Positions 10,198 through 22,489 of a stretch of 64,000 nucleotides of DNA are shown here, in pieces. Position numbers and translations under genes: made by a program. The DNA is from Corbicula japonica (taxonomy: Eukaryota; Mollusca; Bivalvia; Venerida; Cyrenidae): positions 124,001 to 188,000 of the forward strand of contig JAZAYU010000258.1 in NCBI GenBank assembly GCA_038501625.1, read 5' to 3'. Below the pieces are notes generated by a model that saw nothing but the letters and a program-made list of their open reading frames with translations, did no database searches and had not been told where the DNA came from. Numbering within the stretch: the first letter of the stretch is position 1; each line of letters begins with the position of its first letter.

Positions 10198-13100
10198 GGT
10201 GCCGTAATATTCACACGGTTGATATACTGCGTGAGAATCACACTTGTGCATTCAGTTTTGTATCAAAATTCAATATATTGGTGTCAAATTAAAGCTTAAA
10301 CATGTCCGCTTTTAATGGTATAAATGCCATTGATATTGCTAGTGCGTAGCTATTCTTTTATTTAGTTGAAAAACAGATAAAAATAAGAAAAATATATTAT
10401 TTTCACACGGTTTATATGCGGCGTGAGAATCACACTAGGGCTTAAAGTTTGTTGTTAAACATCGATTTGTTGGTGTCAAAATGAAGCTGTAACATGGCCG
10501 CTATCAACCACACATGTACTTTAAATATTGCAGGTGCGTAGCTATTTTTATATTGTTAAAAACCTGTATATATTAGGAAAATATGTAATGCTGTTACAGT
10601 GAGATATAGTGTTATAACAGAAATGGTAGCAGTGGTAACTATATTAAATTCAAATCATCTTTTCTTATTTTGAATAGGATTTAAACATATCTCGAGAATA
10701 CAAGTGTGTAGAAGAGGCCTATATTTGATGAGTAATAACTTTATTTCTCTGGGCCGTACTATTCACACGGTTTACATACCGCGTGAGAATCAGACTAGTG
10801 CATTCAGTTTCGTATCAAACTTCGATATGTTGAAGTCAAATTGCAGCTTAAACATGTCCGCTTTTTATTTTATAAGTGCTTATTATATTACAAGTGCGTA
10901 GCTAATTTATTTAGTTGAAAAACTGCCAAAAATAAGGAAATATATTTTTTCACACGGTTTTAATACGGCGTGAGAATCACACTGTTGCATTTAGTTTGTT
11001 GTTAAACATCGATTTGTTGGTGTCAAAATGAAGCTTTAACAAGCCCGCTATCAACCATATTTGCACTTTTAACATTTCAGGTGCGTAGCTATTTCTAATT
11101 GGTTCAAAAACGACCTTAATAAGGAAAATACGAACGTCGGTTACAGATAGTTAGTGTTATTACAGAAATGGAAGCAATGATAACTATATTGAATTACAAG
11201 CATCATTTCTTATTATTTTTAATAGGATTTAAACATATCTCGAGAATACAAGTGTGTAAAAGAAGCCTATACATTTGATGATTAATAACTTTATTTCTCT
11301 GGGCCGTAATTTTCACACGGTTATACCCCGTGAGAATCACACTAGTGCATGCAGTTTCGTATCAAAATTCGACATGTTGATGTCAAATTGACTCTTAAAC
11401 ATGTCCGCTTTTTATTTTATCAGTGCTCATTATATTGCAAGTGCGTAGCTATTCTTTTATTTAGTTGAAAAACTGCCGAAAATAACGAAATATATTATTT
11501 TCACACGGTTTAATACGGCGTGAGAATCACACTGTTGCATTTAGTTTGTTGTCAAAATGAAGCTTCAACAATCCCGCTATCATCCATGCATGCGCTTTTG
11601 ACATTGTAGGAGCGAAGCTTTTTCTATTTTGTTAAAAAAAACGGTCTTAATAAGGAAAATACGAACGTCGGTTACAGATAGTTGAAGTGTTATTACAGAA
11701 ATGGTAGCAATGATAACTATATTGAATTTCAGTCACCTTTTATTATTTTTTAATAGGATTTAAACATATCTGGAACATACACGTATGTTGAATAAGTCTA
11801 TTTATGATGAGTAATAACTTTATTTCTCTAGGCCGTAATATTCACACGGTTTACATACCCCGTGAGAATCACACTAGTGCATGCAGTTTCGTATCAAAAT
11901 TCGATATGTTGATGTCAAATTCAAGCTTAAACATGTCCGCTTTTTATTTTATAAGTGCTCATTATATTGCAAGTGCGTAGCTATTCTTTTCGATGAGTAA
12001 GAAATATTTCTCTAGGCCGTAATATTCACACGGTTTACATACCCCGTGAGAATCACACTAGTGCATGCAGATTCGTATCAAACTTCGATATAATGATGTC
12101 AAATTGAAGCTTAAACATGTCCGCTTTTTATTTTATAAATGCTCATTATATTGCAAGAACGTAGCTTTTCTTTCATTTGTTTGAAAAACTGCCAAAAAAA
12201 AAGGAAATATGTTATTTTCACACGTTTTTTTTATACGGCGTGAGAATCACACTGTTGCATTTAGTTTGTTGTTAAACATCGATTTGTTGGTGTCAAAATT
12301 AAACTTTAACAAGCCCGCTATCAACCATATATGCACTTTTAACATTGCAGGTGCGTAGCTATTTCTAATTGGTTCAAAAACGACCTTAATAAGGAAAATA
12401 CGAACGTCAGTTACATCGAGTTAAAGTGTTATTACAGAAATGGAAGGAATGATAACTATAATGAATTTCAATCATCTTTTCTTATTATTTTTAATAGGAT
12501 TTAAACATATCTCGAGAATACAAGTGTGTAGAAGAAGCCTATACATTTGATGATTAATAACTTTATTTCTCTGGGCCGTAATTTTCACACGGTTATACCC
12601 CGTGAGAATCATTCTAGTGCATTCAGTTTCGTATCAAAATTCGACATGTTGATGTCAAATTGAAGCTTAAACATGTCCGCTTTTTTATTTTATAAGTGCT
12701 CATTAAATTGCAAGTGCATAGCTTACTTTTATTTAGTTGAAAAACTGCCAAAAATAAGGAAATATATTATTTCACACGGTTTAATACGGCGTGAGAATCA
12801 CACTGTTGCATTTAGTTTGTTGTAAAACATCGATTTGTAGGTGCCAAAATGAAGCTTCATCAAACCTGCTATCATCCATGCATGCGCTTTTGACATTGCA
12901 GGTGCGAAGCTATTTCTATTTTGTTAAAAAAAACGGTCTTAATAAGGAAAATACGAACGTCGGTTACAGATAGTTAAAGTGTTATTACAGAAATGGTAGC
13001 AATGATAACTATATTGAATTTCAGTCACCTTTTATTATTTTTAATAGGATTTAAACATATCTGGAACATACACGTGTGTAGAATAAGCCTATTTATGATG

Positions 13101-14110
13101 AGTAATAACTTTATTTCTCTAGGCCGTAATATTCACACGGTTTACATTCCCCGTGAGAATCACACTAGTGCATGCAGTTTCGTATCAAAATTCGATATGT
13201 TGATTTTAAATTGATGCTTAAACATGGCCGCTTTTTTATTTTATAAGTGCTCATTATATTGCAAGTGCGTAGCTATTCTTTTATTGAGTCAAAAATAAGG
13301 AAATATATTATATTCACACGGTTTTAATACAGCATGAGAATCACACTGTTGCATTAAGTTTGTTGTTAAACATCGATTTGTTGGTGTCAAAATAAAGCTT
13401 TAACAAGCCCGCTATCAACCGTACATGCACTTTTAACATTGCAGGTGCGTAGCTATTTTTGTTGTTCAATAACTGCCTTAATAAGGAAAATACGAACATC
13501 GGTTACAGGGAGTTATAGTTTTATAAACGAAATAGTAGTAATGGTAACTATATTGGATTTCAATCATCTTCTCGCATGTGTTAATACGATTGAAACATAT
13601 CTGGAATAAACATGTGTGTAAAAAGGGTCTACATATAGTTGATGAGTGATAACGTTATTTCCCCGCGCCGTGATATTCGCACGGTTTACATATCGCGCGA
13701 GAATCACACAAGTACATTCAGTTTTGTACCAAACTTCGATATGTTGTTGTTTAACTGAAGCTTAAACATGCCCGCCTTTAATTATTAGTGCTATTTAAAT
13801 TGCAAATGCGAAACTATTCTTTTATTAAGTTAAAAAAAAGTAAAAATAAGGAAAATATAGTATATCCATAAGGTTTCAATACGGCGTGATAATCACACTG
13901 GTGCATTAAGTTTGTTGTTAAAAATCGATTTGTTGGTGTCAAAATGAAGCTTCAACATGCCCGCTATTTACCATACATGTACTTTTAACATTGCAGATGC
14001 GTAGCTATTTTTTATTGTTCAAAAACTGCCTAAATAAGGAAAGTACGTACATCGGTTACAGTGATTTATATAGTGTTATAACAGAATTGGTATCAATGGT
14101 AGTTATATTG
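10198..14110 (+). repeat. Higher-order satellite array, ~550 bp period made of two related half-units
   Basis: Every unit opens with TTCACACGGTTTA..CGTGAGAATCACAC, followed by a CAGTTT or TTAGTTTGTTG block, a GCTTAAACATG block and GCGTAGCTATT. Openings lie near 10206, 10401, 10757, 10946, 11311, 11500, 11840, 12023, 12214, 12582, 12770, 13132, 13310, 13674 and 13870. They alternate short (~185) and long (~360) spacing, so the true period is ~530-560. At 11840-12023 a short half-unit is duplicated, breaking the alternation. Copies decay toward the right end. There is no coding content. Confidence 0.9.
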
Positions 14111-14211
14111 AATTTCAATCATGTTATTATTTTTTTTATGGTTAAAGCTGACACGTATCATTAAAAGGTGTTTTGACATTTATAACTGGTATTATTTAAG
14201 TAGTTTTAAGA

Positions 14212-14300
14212 TTGCAAAAAGGTGAAATATGCATATCAGGAATTGCCCCATACAGAAAAAACAGCCTCCCCACACAGTCAAGAAGAATGAAGAAATATGT
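14212..14300 (-). repeat. Penelope-like 3'-tail fragment, right of the satellite
   Basis: The reverse complement reads TTCTTGACTGTGTGGGGAGG then CTGTTTTTTCTG and CCTGATATGCATATTTCACC, matching 21185-21260 on the plus strand. It is inverted relative to 9825-9952. Confidence 0.7.
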
Positions 14301-14882
14301 TATAATGTAAATTTTTCCAACAATATATATAATTATACCTATATTTTATGTTTGTCGGTGTTCATCTTCAGCTTCGTCAAAAAGGCTTTTGGATCTGTGT
14401 TTTGCATTTTTGAATTTTTTTTATCAGTGCAAGAAATTATGTCGGTATCGGTGGTTTAACAACTGTGAGCTGAAATATCCGTCTGGAACGTAACAACAGG
14501 CTTTTAGACGATTATGACGTCATAGCTGTCAACAGAACGCAATTTACGGAATTAAATAATTATTTCTGATGTGATTGATTGAACATTCAAAAGCGGTGAG
14601 TATCGTGATACAATTTATTTTTATTATTTAATTATATGTTGTGCAATTAAGGTAGCTTTAACATCACATACACGTATGAAACAGGGAGAATATCAAAGTA
14701 TGTTCAGTTTCCGCGACATGGAATATCCACAAACAAATGACAAATTTTGAAATGTACTGAAAATCATGAAATTGACAATCGGATCGGAAGCGGATCGGAA
14801 GCGGACCGCAAACCGATCCTGTTAGGAGCGAATGGAATCGCAATCGAATTGGAAACAGAATGGAATCGAAGCGAATCGCTTT

Positions 14883-15065
14883 GAGCGTTTGGATCGCTTG
14901 GAGTGAAAAGACCGGAGCATTTTGACCGGATCGGAATTGCTTTGAACGTTTGGATCTCTTGGAGTGAAAAGACCGGAGAGTTTTGACCGGATCGGAATCG
15001 CTTTGAGCGTTGGGATCGCTTGGAGTGAAAAGACCGGAGCGTTTTGACCGGATCGGATCGCTTCT
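14883..15065. repeat. 61-bp tandem repeat, three copies
   Basis: Units beginning GAGCGTTTGGATCGCTTGGA start at 14883, 14944 and 15005, and each contains GTGAAAAGACCGGAG and TTTTGACCGGATCGGA. The array lies inside the left flank of the 14.76-16.44 kb element. Confidence 0.9.
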
Positions 15066-16117
15066 ATTTATAATTTTTCAGTTATATATAGTAGCGATCC
15101 GAATTACTTCTTCCGATTCTTTTCACGACTTGAAACAAAGCATTTTTTTGACAATAATTTAATTGAGTTTTCTGCAATCAAACACTAGTAATAAAAAACT
15201 TATTTAACGATAATTGTGCAAATAAAAATGAAAACATATAATATTAAATGGTGTGTTTGCCATTCACGCGCATAATATTATTGAAATTTATTTCTGAACC
15301 TTTTTGTAAAAATTCCCCTTTAAGCGAAAATACGTAATATTTTTTCTTACACAAGGGAAGAAATAACGAACATGTACATCCACCCGTGCTACATTATGGC
15401 GTAAAAGCATTTATTTTATTTAGTAAGGAGATTCACAACTGAAATGTATTTAATGCTTATAAACATATTTGAACATAAATATTTATTAAGTCCAGTATGA
15501 AATATAAACTATAAACGCTGTCCGAAACTAAAAGAGAATTAAACTATTTTCCCTTTTGATTTCAGCGGTGAAAAAACAAAGAAATAAACACGATATTCAC
15601 ATTTAAAGAAGTTTATTATCGATGTTTCACAAGTTTTACGTCTATGTTACAGCATAAATAACGCAAAACGGAACGAATATTCTTATTAAGTCTTTCAAAA
15701 CTTCAATCAGCGTACATTTATGCTGAAAGATTGTTTAGCTCTTCAACGGCATATTCTGCATGTTATGCTACTTCCTATAGCGTAAATTTAGGCTAAAAAG
15801 TTTTATTAACTGCTTATTGATGCATACGCACCAAAGGCATTTACTGACTTGATTTGCGCCAAACCAGCTGGGTTCCTCATCTCAAATTAACATGAATCCC
15901 GCATGAATCGGATGTTATTTACGCTAATATTTTAAAACTGCAATGTAATAAACGCTAACATTAAACTGATTTAAAATTTAGAAAGGCGTCATTTTTAAAT
16001 TAGATCTAAATGATCAATTTACTTTGTTAGTAACCACCATGTTTAAACAATAAAATTAAACAAAACTGCAAATAAGAAAAATGTCACAGAAATGTAAATT
16101 CAGCTCGAGATGCGTTA

Positions 16118-16300
16118 TAAGTAATGACCAATGAAAAGTGGGAGCGAAAAGATCGGAATCAGAAGAATCAGTTTGAGCGTAAAGATCGTTTGGAGCGCAT
16201 TGTCCGGCGTTATAGTTAATGACCAACGAAAATGGGGAGCGAAAAGATCGGAATCGGAAGAATCGGTTTGAGCGTAAAGATCGTTTGGAGCGCATTGTCT
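16118..16300. repeat. ~95-bp tandem repeat, two copies
   Basis: Two copies of a unit holding GGAGCGAAAAGATCGGAATC, TTTGAGCGTAAAGATCG and TTTGGAGCGCATTGTC, in the right flank of the same element. Long open frames here on both strands are by-products of the repeated words. Confidence 0.85.
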
Positions 16301-16532
16301 GGAGTGAAAAAAATTGGAGTGCAATCGAATTGGAATTGGACCGCAATGGGAATGGAATCGGATTGGTTATAGATGACATTAGGATCGAAAGCGGACCGGA
16401 TCGAAATCGGAAAAATTGTCAATTTCATAATTTTCAGTACTGTATGTACCGTAGGTCACCTGACTTACACATTTTATCAAAATTTTTCATTTGAATTTCA
16501 TAGTATTTAGTTTATTTAATTGTCTATTACAG

Positions 16533-16703
16533 ACTGGTTGCTGAACCTGGTACTGTTGGGGAGCTGGACTTGGCACTGCATTCGAAACACCTAATGTCAC
16601 AGGATATGAAAAACTCTACAATCAGACCAATACCCAACAGGATGGCTTACTCACAGGGACTAGTGTGCGTGCAGCAGAGTTAGATTTGAATGGAAAAAAT
16701 TGA
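16533..16703 (+). other. Exon-like segment, unrecognised
   Basis: After a tgtctattacag acceptor at 16521-16532, GC content rises and two frames stay open. One (16545-16703) reads TWYCWGAGLGTAFETPNV, then TGYEKLYNQTNTQQDG, and ends AAELDLNGKN at TGA. I recognise no family. It may be the last exon of a gene with distant upstream exons, or a retroposed fragment. Confidence 0.2.
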
Positions 16704-17015
16704 CAATAGATACATGCATGCACAGTCTAAACTGTTAAGGGAATACAACCCGACTGAAACCCATCCAGATTTGTGCTACTAGGAAGGCCCCATGGTGTGA
16801 ATGCCTGTTAAAAATTTAAGAACTTTTAGCTTGTGTGATGAATTCACAGATTCACCTGGAAAATAATCATAGTTTTATAGTAAAGAAAAAACTACTTATA
16901 TTAATATTATATGTTTACTATGATAACAGTATTCTGCTATGCACAATTAAATATCATCTAAATGGAAGCATGTTGGTTTTATATTGTGAAATCTTAGTAA
17001 ACTGAAAGGTCACGG

Positions 17016-17016
<1 letters not shown>

Positions 17017-17050
<34 letters not shown>
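17017..17050. repeat. Poly(G) tract, 34 bases
   Basis: Uninterrupted G run, then CGGCGC and a further G run. It is a likely polymerase-slippage site and assembly risk. The proline-rich ORF on the other strand is an artefact. Confidence 0.95.
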
Positions 17051-19090
17051 CGGCGCAGGGGGGAGACATGCGTTTTTCACAAAAAACATCTAGTTTGTAA
17101 CCGTATCTGATATGAGCATAGGGTGTAGGCTGCAGGTACAGGAGTCTTTTTCTTGAATAACTTAGTGGGAGAATAATCAAAAGCTTATTTAAAACCAAAA
17201 CAACACTGTCATAATTACATCCAACACTGTTTTTGCTCTGATACAGTGATCTCCCTTGTGATCCTCTTAAAGAACAGCAAACCAATGATTATTAAACTTC
17301 GTACTCAATTATCGAAAATCTCTCCTAGAAACGATCGATTTTGGATTATAATCGATCCTTGTTTTATCCCTACTTATAACAAATACATTAGACCAGTAAT
17401 AGTTACTCATAAATAGAAAAAAAAAACAATATGAGATTTGTAAAACTTTTCTTGTGTGACTGTCTAGTTATCAGTTACACTTACCATTGACATTAATGCT
17501 TAAATTCCTCAGCAATGATTTGTTCAATTCACTTTATAGTTTTGGACATTTAAGTTGGGCACTTTATTTCCAGAATTCTTTATTCATAAATTCCTGTATA
17601 GAGCCATATTTTAATTAAAAAAACTAAGATGCATTAATGTAATGATTATCTAGACTTCAAAAAATGGCAGTAACTGTTGTTTCATTAAAAATAGCCCATT
17701 CAAACACTATATTGTTGGGAGAAATACATTGCAATAGCAGATTTACAAATGTGTTTATTGCTTGATAAAATTTATTTCCCAGTTTGAATAGATAAAACAT
17801 ATTAAGCAGTTATAGAAATTGGTACATTAAACAACAAATTCTCAGTGATAAAAATGTTTAAATTACCTTTTCTTATAGTGTAGATTTTTTTATTGAATTT
17901 CACACTAAAGTCTTATGAGCATAATCTTCTAAAAGAAAGAAAATAGTTTGTGAATTAAATCTGTCAGTACATTTTCAAAATTCTGTTGACACCACTCAGG
18001 TGAATTACCAGTATTTGGATACTTGCTGTGACAAATAAACACAGCAGGGCACTGATAAGGACCATACTGTACCTGTGTATTCTGATACTTATCAGGTATC
18101 TGCAGAGATAAAGAAATAACAATTGGAAAGGGCACCTATAGTTATTTGCTATAATATTATTATATCAACTTGCACAAAAAGTTTGGTTTAATTAAAGCTT
18201 TCTTGGACAATAGATAATTTTTTTAAATTTAAGTAAAACTACATCTGATGGTTTATAGATTGTTTAAAATGTTGGTTTAAGGAAAGAAAATGTATACAAT
18301 GAAAATTCACAGGTGTGCCAGCTGATCAGGATTTGCACTTAAAATTTAAAATAGGTAAATGGGAGGAAATGTAACCATAACATATAAAAACAATTAAAAA
18401 TAAAATGATACATTTTTTGGAGGTAGGTGGTAATTGTTCAATATATATTTTACACATGTGGGTATAATGAATTGGTCATGAAAAAAATTTGATTTTTTTT
18501 ATGAAATCAGGCTTATGACTTTAGTTCAATGAAAAATGACCTTAACTTTTAAGATAATTAATAGAAAAAGCCTGAGATACATTTAGGAAGGCTATTAATT
18601 ATTGAGAAAAGAGGTGCAATTATAAAATATGAATCAAACTATTTCAATGAGTATAACATCCTAGAATGTGTCAAGTATGATTAATATCAATGTACACAAC
18701 ACAACTAACAAAAAGTTACTGAAATGTTCCGTCTAATGCCTTAAATTTTAAATCATTCTGCACATTTCTCATTCTAATAAGTAGAATGCAAATGCAAATG
18801 AAAACAACTGGTGCAATTCAAAACAAATTGAATTATCAGTCTAAACCAAGTACTTTAAATAATTATTGTTCATAGTAGCATTTTACTGAAAATTTTTAAC
18901 TGAATATTGATTAGTGTAAACTGATTAGACTCTACAAATATACAGGATGACTAGGGTCTATACTGGTCATAAATGTGACAAATGTATCTGTGCTAAGCAC
19001 TAAAAAGGGGATTAAATGATAAAACAACAGTTTTTTCCAAATTGTTTGGAAGATGTACAAAAGTGTATAGTCCCACCTAAGCTAAGCTGA
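17051..19090. other. AT-rich intergenic, no gene seen
   Basis: Two kilobases of low-complexity AT-rich DNA with only short ORFs. I see no repeat ends, RNA boxes or exon-like GC islands. Confidence 0.4.
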
Positions 19091-19206
19091 TGAGGAATTG
19101 CCATCCCATTGATTTAATTGCTTTTAGATATAAAACTTAGCATGGAAGACTAGTCTCAGATCTCAGCAATCTGACTGGTAAAATCTCAAAATTAACCAGT
19201 GCCCAA

Positions 19207-19338
19207 GGTTATAAAACTGAGCATGGAAACCAGTCTCAAATCTCAAGCTTCTAATTGGCTGAAATGGCGACCAGTCGCCATTATAGCCAATCAGATGCTT
19301 GAGATTTGAGACTGGTTTCCAAACTCAGCTTTATAACC
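19207..19338. mobile_element. Palindromic MITE, 132 bp
   Basis: GGTTATAAAACTGAGCATGG plus AAACCAGTCTCAAATCTCAAG is mirrored by CTTGAGATTTGAGACTGG plus TTTCC..GCTTTATAACC, folding almost fully into one hairpin. Degenerate half-copies flank it (CTTAGCATGGAAGACTAGTC at 19137 and GGTCTGAGCTTGGTTTCCAT at 19361), so several insertions or duplications are nested here. Confidence 0.8.
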
Positions 19339-19854
19339 TTCAGCCCAGTGCGCAACCTGAGGTCTGAGCTTGGTTTCCATACTAAGATTAATGACATTGG
19401 ATCTGTCATGCCTCCTACAAGTGAACATCTTGGTGTGGAATTCCAGGTTATTCTGGTTAAAGAAGAATCAAGATTCCTCCAGCATTATAGACCAAGGAAG
19501 AATTACCTAAAGCTGATAGCTCTTGTAACAAAAGATTCTGACTTCAGGAGGACTTATACCCTGAGCAGTAAGAAACCTGTGATTGTCAGCCAAATACATT
19601 AATCACTGGCCACACAGCATCCCCCTAGCAATGGTGTCCTGTTCTCTCAATAGTTTAGAAATCTTAGTGATTAGGAATGATCTTATCTCAGATCTCAGCA
19701 CTTACTGTTATAGCACCCATAAGAAATGGTTAATGTTTTTGCCAGGATCTGTTAAGATGTTCCTTCTTATTCCATTTTATCACAATCTAAAACCTTGTAA
19801 ATTTCATATCACATGTGCAAACATTGTAGATCTAGATCAAATGTGCCAATTCTG

Positions 19855-20300
19855 ACCAGGATCTACACTGTTTGCTTTTTGGTAAGAAATAATCTCATGA
19901 ATGAAAAGTGAACATTGTAGATCATGCTCAGATGGCACAGTTGTGTGAGATGATCTGGATCTACACTGTTTGCTCATGGGATATCAGCTTTATCCCATGA
20001 AGTGAAGGGTTGAACAATCAGTGATAATTATTAAGTCTGTCGGGGTTAATTAACATTGTGTACTAATGATGTTATGAAAACTGAAATTTGCATCGTTGAT
20101 GAAGATATTTTCCACTTACAGAGTTAATCTATGCAATGTGTACTGTAATTCAATAGTTGTAAATAATGGTTTCAGTGGAATTTAAGTTAAAGTGCATTTT
20201 GCATTTTAACTGACTCAGGTGTTTGATACACATGGGTCTACACTGTTTGGCCATTGGAAAACAGCCAAATCCCATGGAAGTAAAGGTTCAACCTATGTTC
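19855..20300. repeat. Degenerate piggyBac-type MITE pieces
   Basis: GACCAGGATCTACACTG, GATCATGCTCAGATGGCACA and GATCTGGATCTACACTG are degenerate versions of words in the intact MITE at 22252-22484. A further scrap (GGGTCTACACTGTTTGGCCA) occurs at 20234. Confidence 0.5.
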
Positions 20301-20397
20301 TACATCAAGTGTAAACATGTTGGTGACATTAAAAATATTTTTCATTTTGCCCAGTTCATTATTTGTAGAAAGGGGGTTTCTTCTACAGTATTAAAGA

Positions 20398-20733
20398 CAT
20401 TTACAAGGTTATCGGTATCACAAATTAAGGAAAACCTTTTGCAAGTTTTATCGCCGATACCCAGATTTAATTCATAAATACAAATGCAGTTTAAAATCAC
20501 TTTTGCAACAAGGTATTTCACAACCAGTTTTTTATGGAGATTTAATTTATAAACTTAAAAAGATTAAAGGCAGTGTTAATTTCTCCCGGTTATTCGTAAA
20601 AACCATCTGTAAATTTAAAAAGAAAGGTTACCAACATGATATTTTACAGCGCTCTGCAGGCCTGGTGATTAACCCTTCTACAGTTGATCATTATGCTTAC
20701 CTCTTTGGTTGCACGACGGTGGCAGGGGTTTAA
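20398..20733 (+). pseudogene. 5'-truncated Penelope-like reverse transcriptase, C-terminal part
   Basis: The frame reads HLQGYRYHKLRKTFCKFYRR, then PDLIHKYKCSLKSLLQQGIS, FYGDLIYKLKKIKG and SAGLVINPSTVDHYAYLFGC before TAA. This is the conserved C-terminal region that follows the RT core in Penelope-like polyproteins of marine invertebrates, as I know the family. A stop at 20392 and unrelated sequence upstream show 5' truncation, typical of target-primed insertion. The RT core is absent. The copy at the right end of the window breaks off almost exactly where this one starts. Confidence 0.7.
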
Positions 20734-21265
20734 GAGTTTATGAAGGTTATTGGGGAAATCTTTTCTTAAAAGAACCTAGAAACTCGATTTGTTTCTTTTA
20801 TCCCTGTCATCGTGTTCTTGCTGATTTTACTCCAGGAGCTCTGGTCTCGGTAAGATCATTGAGTACCCCTTTCGGCTTTGCAATGCTCTTAGCTTCTTAT
20901 GTTTTATATGTTTGTGTGCTTTTGCATGCAACATTGTTAAGCAGATAAGTGGGTTGGAGTCTTTTCACCAAGACAACTTGTACTTGTTTTGTGATATGAG
21001 AACCTGTTGGGGCAAGTGTGAGGTTGGTGCACCCTAGAACCTGGTTTAAACCCCCAGTGGCAATTTGATTTGCCACTGACCGTTCCAAGGCGGTAACCCC
21101 TCGGGTTCTCATTTTTGTTTATTGTTAGTGGTGTCTTTTTTGAAACTGATTATTTTATTAACCATGCTCTCTCCCCCTCTCTTCTTCTTGACTGTGTGGG
21201 GAGGCTGTTTTTTCTGAATGTGGCGATTCCTGATATGCATATTTCACCTTTTTTTCAAACATGTA
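20734..21265 (+). repeat. 3' tail of the Penelope-like element
   Basis: This segment follows the RT remnant. Its parts recur at 713-764, 9825-9952, 14212-14300 (inverted) and 54270-54445 (inverted), so it is the element's 3' UTR and the most abundant piece of it in the window. Confidence 0.65.
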
Positions 21266-21714
21266 TTCTAGGTGATCATGACATAATTTTTATATTGCTG
21301 AGTCCATTATAAAATTTTTATGTTGAAGCTGTCAAGTGTCTTCTTTAACAGTTTTCTAAATAATGACTTGAAACTTTCAACATATGCTTAAAATCAAATG
21401 TAGATTATTTTTACCAAAGTTTAATATGGTTTAGTTTAAACTTATTTTTTAACGTTGATTATGCTCTATGATTGCTTCCTGGGTTGCAAGCCAATACTTG
21501 CGCCCAATGTGGATTGGGGAAACTGCAGACATATCTCATTGATGGTAGCATTAAACCCGCAGGATCTTGAGTTAAACACTTTACCCCTAGACCACTCTTC
21601 TTATTTAATATGGTTCAGTCTCTGTTTAATATATGTTGATGTAGGATACAGTTTTGAATATAAAATGTATTGATATTTTAAATTAAACATATTTGGCATC
21701 AAGTCTAGATTTTT

Positions 21715-21900
21715 ATGTGGCACATTCAAGGGCAGATCCAGAGGGGGTTCAGTGGGTTTGCACCAACCCTCTTGTTGGCAGCAATATTTTATAATTAATT
21801 TTCCCAAAGAATTTAGGACTTAAAGTAAGAAATTATCATGTAACTACCATAAGACTGCCCATTTAACAAGCTCCATTATGGAAATCCTGCCTATGACACT
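21715..21900 (+). repeat. Interspersed repeat, copy 1
   Basis: GCAGATCCAGAGGGGGTTCA, TTGGCAGCAATATTT and AAATTATCATGTAAC recur in order at 23090-23250. A related word, CTGGATCCGCCCC, is at 38809 and 44986. It is probably a short DNA transposon family. Confidence 0.5.
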
Positions 21901-22251
21901 GGCTCATTACACTGTTTGTTGAAGAGGTATAGTATTCATAAAATTCTGGTGGTTTTAATGTGATTCTATGCATTTGTAGATAACTGACTTAAATATTAAG
22001 AAGATACCCATCATAGGAATCACTGAAAATGATTGCAACACATCTTTTTATGTATACTCTCACAAAGCAGTATTGTTGGGTTATTAACTGCATTCAGTGA
22101 TAGGCAACAGAATTAAAAAAAAAACTGTTCACACTTGATCCTCTAAAATTAATCAGAATAAAGTTAAAATGAAAAATTACTTATTTTATCACTGATTTGC
22201 TGACACTGTCCATGCAGTTAGGCTAGTGGAAAAGCAAATATATTAACTTAA

Positions 22252-22484
22252 CCCTTTCCTGGATATATACGCATTTTTACCCGTGTGCGACCAGTGTAGA
22301 TCCAGATCAGCCTGCACATCCGTGCCGTCTGATCAGGATCTGCACTGGTCGCATTTTGGTCAGAAATAACCTAATGAATCAATAAGCGAACAGTTTAGAT
22401 CCTGATCAGATGGCACGGATGTGCCGGCTGATCTGATCTAAACTGTTCGGCCTGGCAATAAAGGTGTATCTATACAGGAAAGGG
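22252..22484. mobile_element. piggyBac-type MITE with TTAA duplication
   Basis: Termini CCCTTTCCTGGATATATACG and, inverted, CCCTTTCCTGTATAGATACA are flanked by TTAA on both sides (22248-22251, 22485-22488). Duplication at TTAA together with CCC tips is the signature of piggyBac elements. The interior is largely self-complementary (GTAGATCCAGATCAGCC.. against ..GGCTGATCTGATCTAAAC) and encodes nothing. It is the best-preserved of about five relatives in the window. Confidence 0.85.
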
Positions 22485-22489
22485 TTAAA

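Larger units (their letters stand above)
14758..16436. mobile_element. TIR element built from GGATCGGA-type words
   Basis: The ends TGAAAATCATGAAATTGACA and, inverted, TGAAAATTATGAAATTGACA form ~22 bp TIRs. GTAC flanks both sides (14754-14757, 16437-16440), a possible 4-bp duplication, although GTAC is its own complement and could belong to the TIR. Inside each end are several hundred bases dominated by GGATCGGAAGC, GGACCGCAA and ATCGAATTGGA words in mirrored order. The ~1.05 kb middle is AT-rich without ORFs. It is non-autonomous and its superfamily is unknown. Confidence 0.7.

Noticed and set aside
10198..14110. Possible CRISPR array or gene cluster in the regularly repeated region
   Set aside because: Units are ~550 bp, fully repeated without unique spacers, and occur in a eukaryotic context; it is a satellite.
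16056..16494. Overlapping frames on both strands (up to 107 codons)
   Set aside because: Same cause: repeated GATCGGA words without stops inside a transposon flank.
17010..17285. Minus-strand frame ending in polyproline
   Set aside because: The proline run is the poly(G) tract read backwards, and the rest has no protein-like pattern.
19306..19855. Two overlapping ~90-codon frames
   Set aside because: They start inside a palindromic MITE, show no domain or splice signals, and have unbiased composition.
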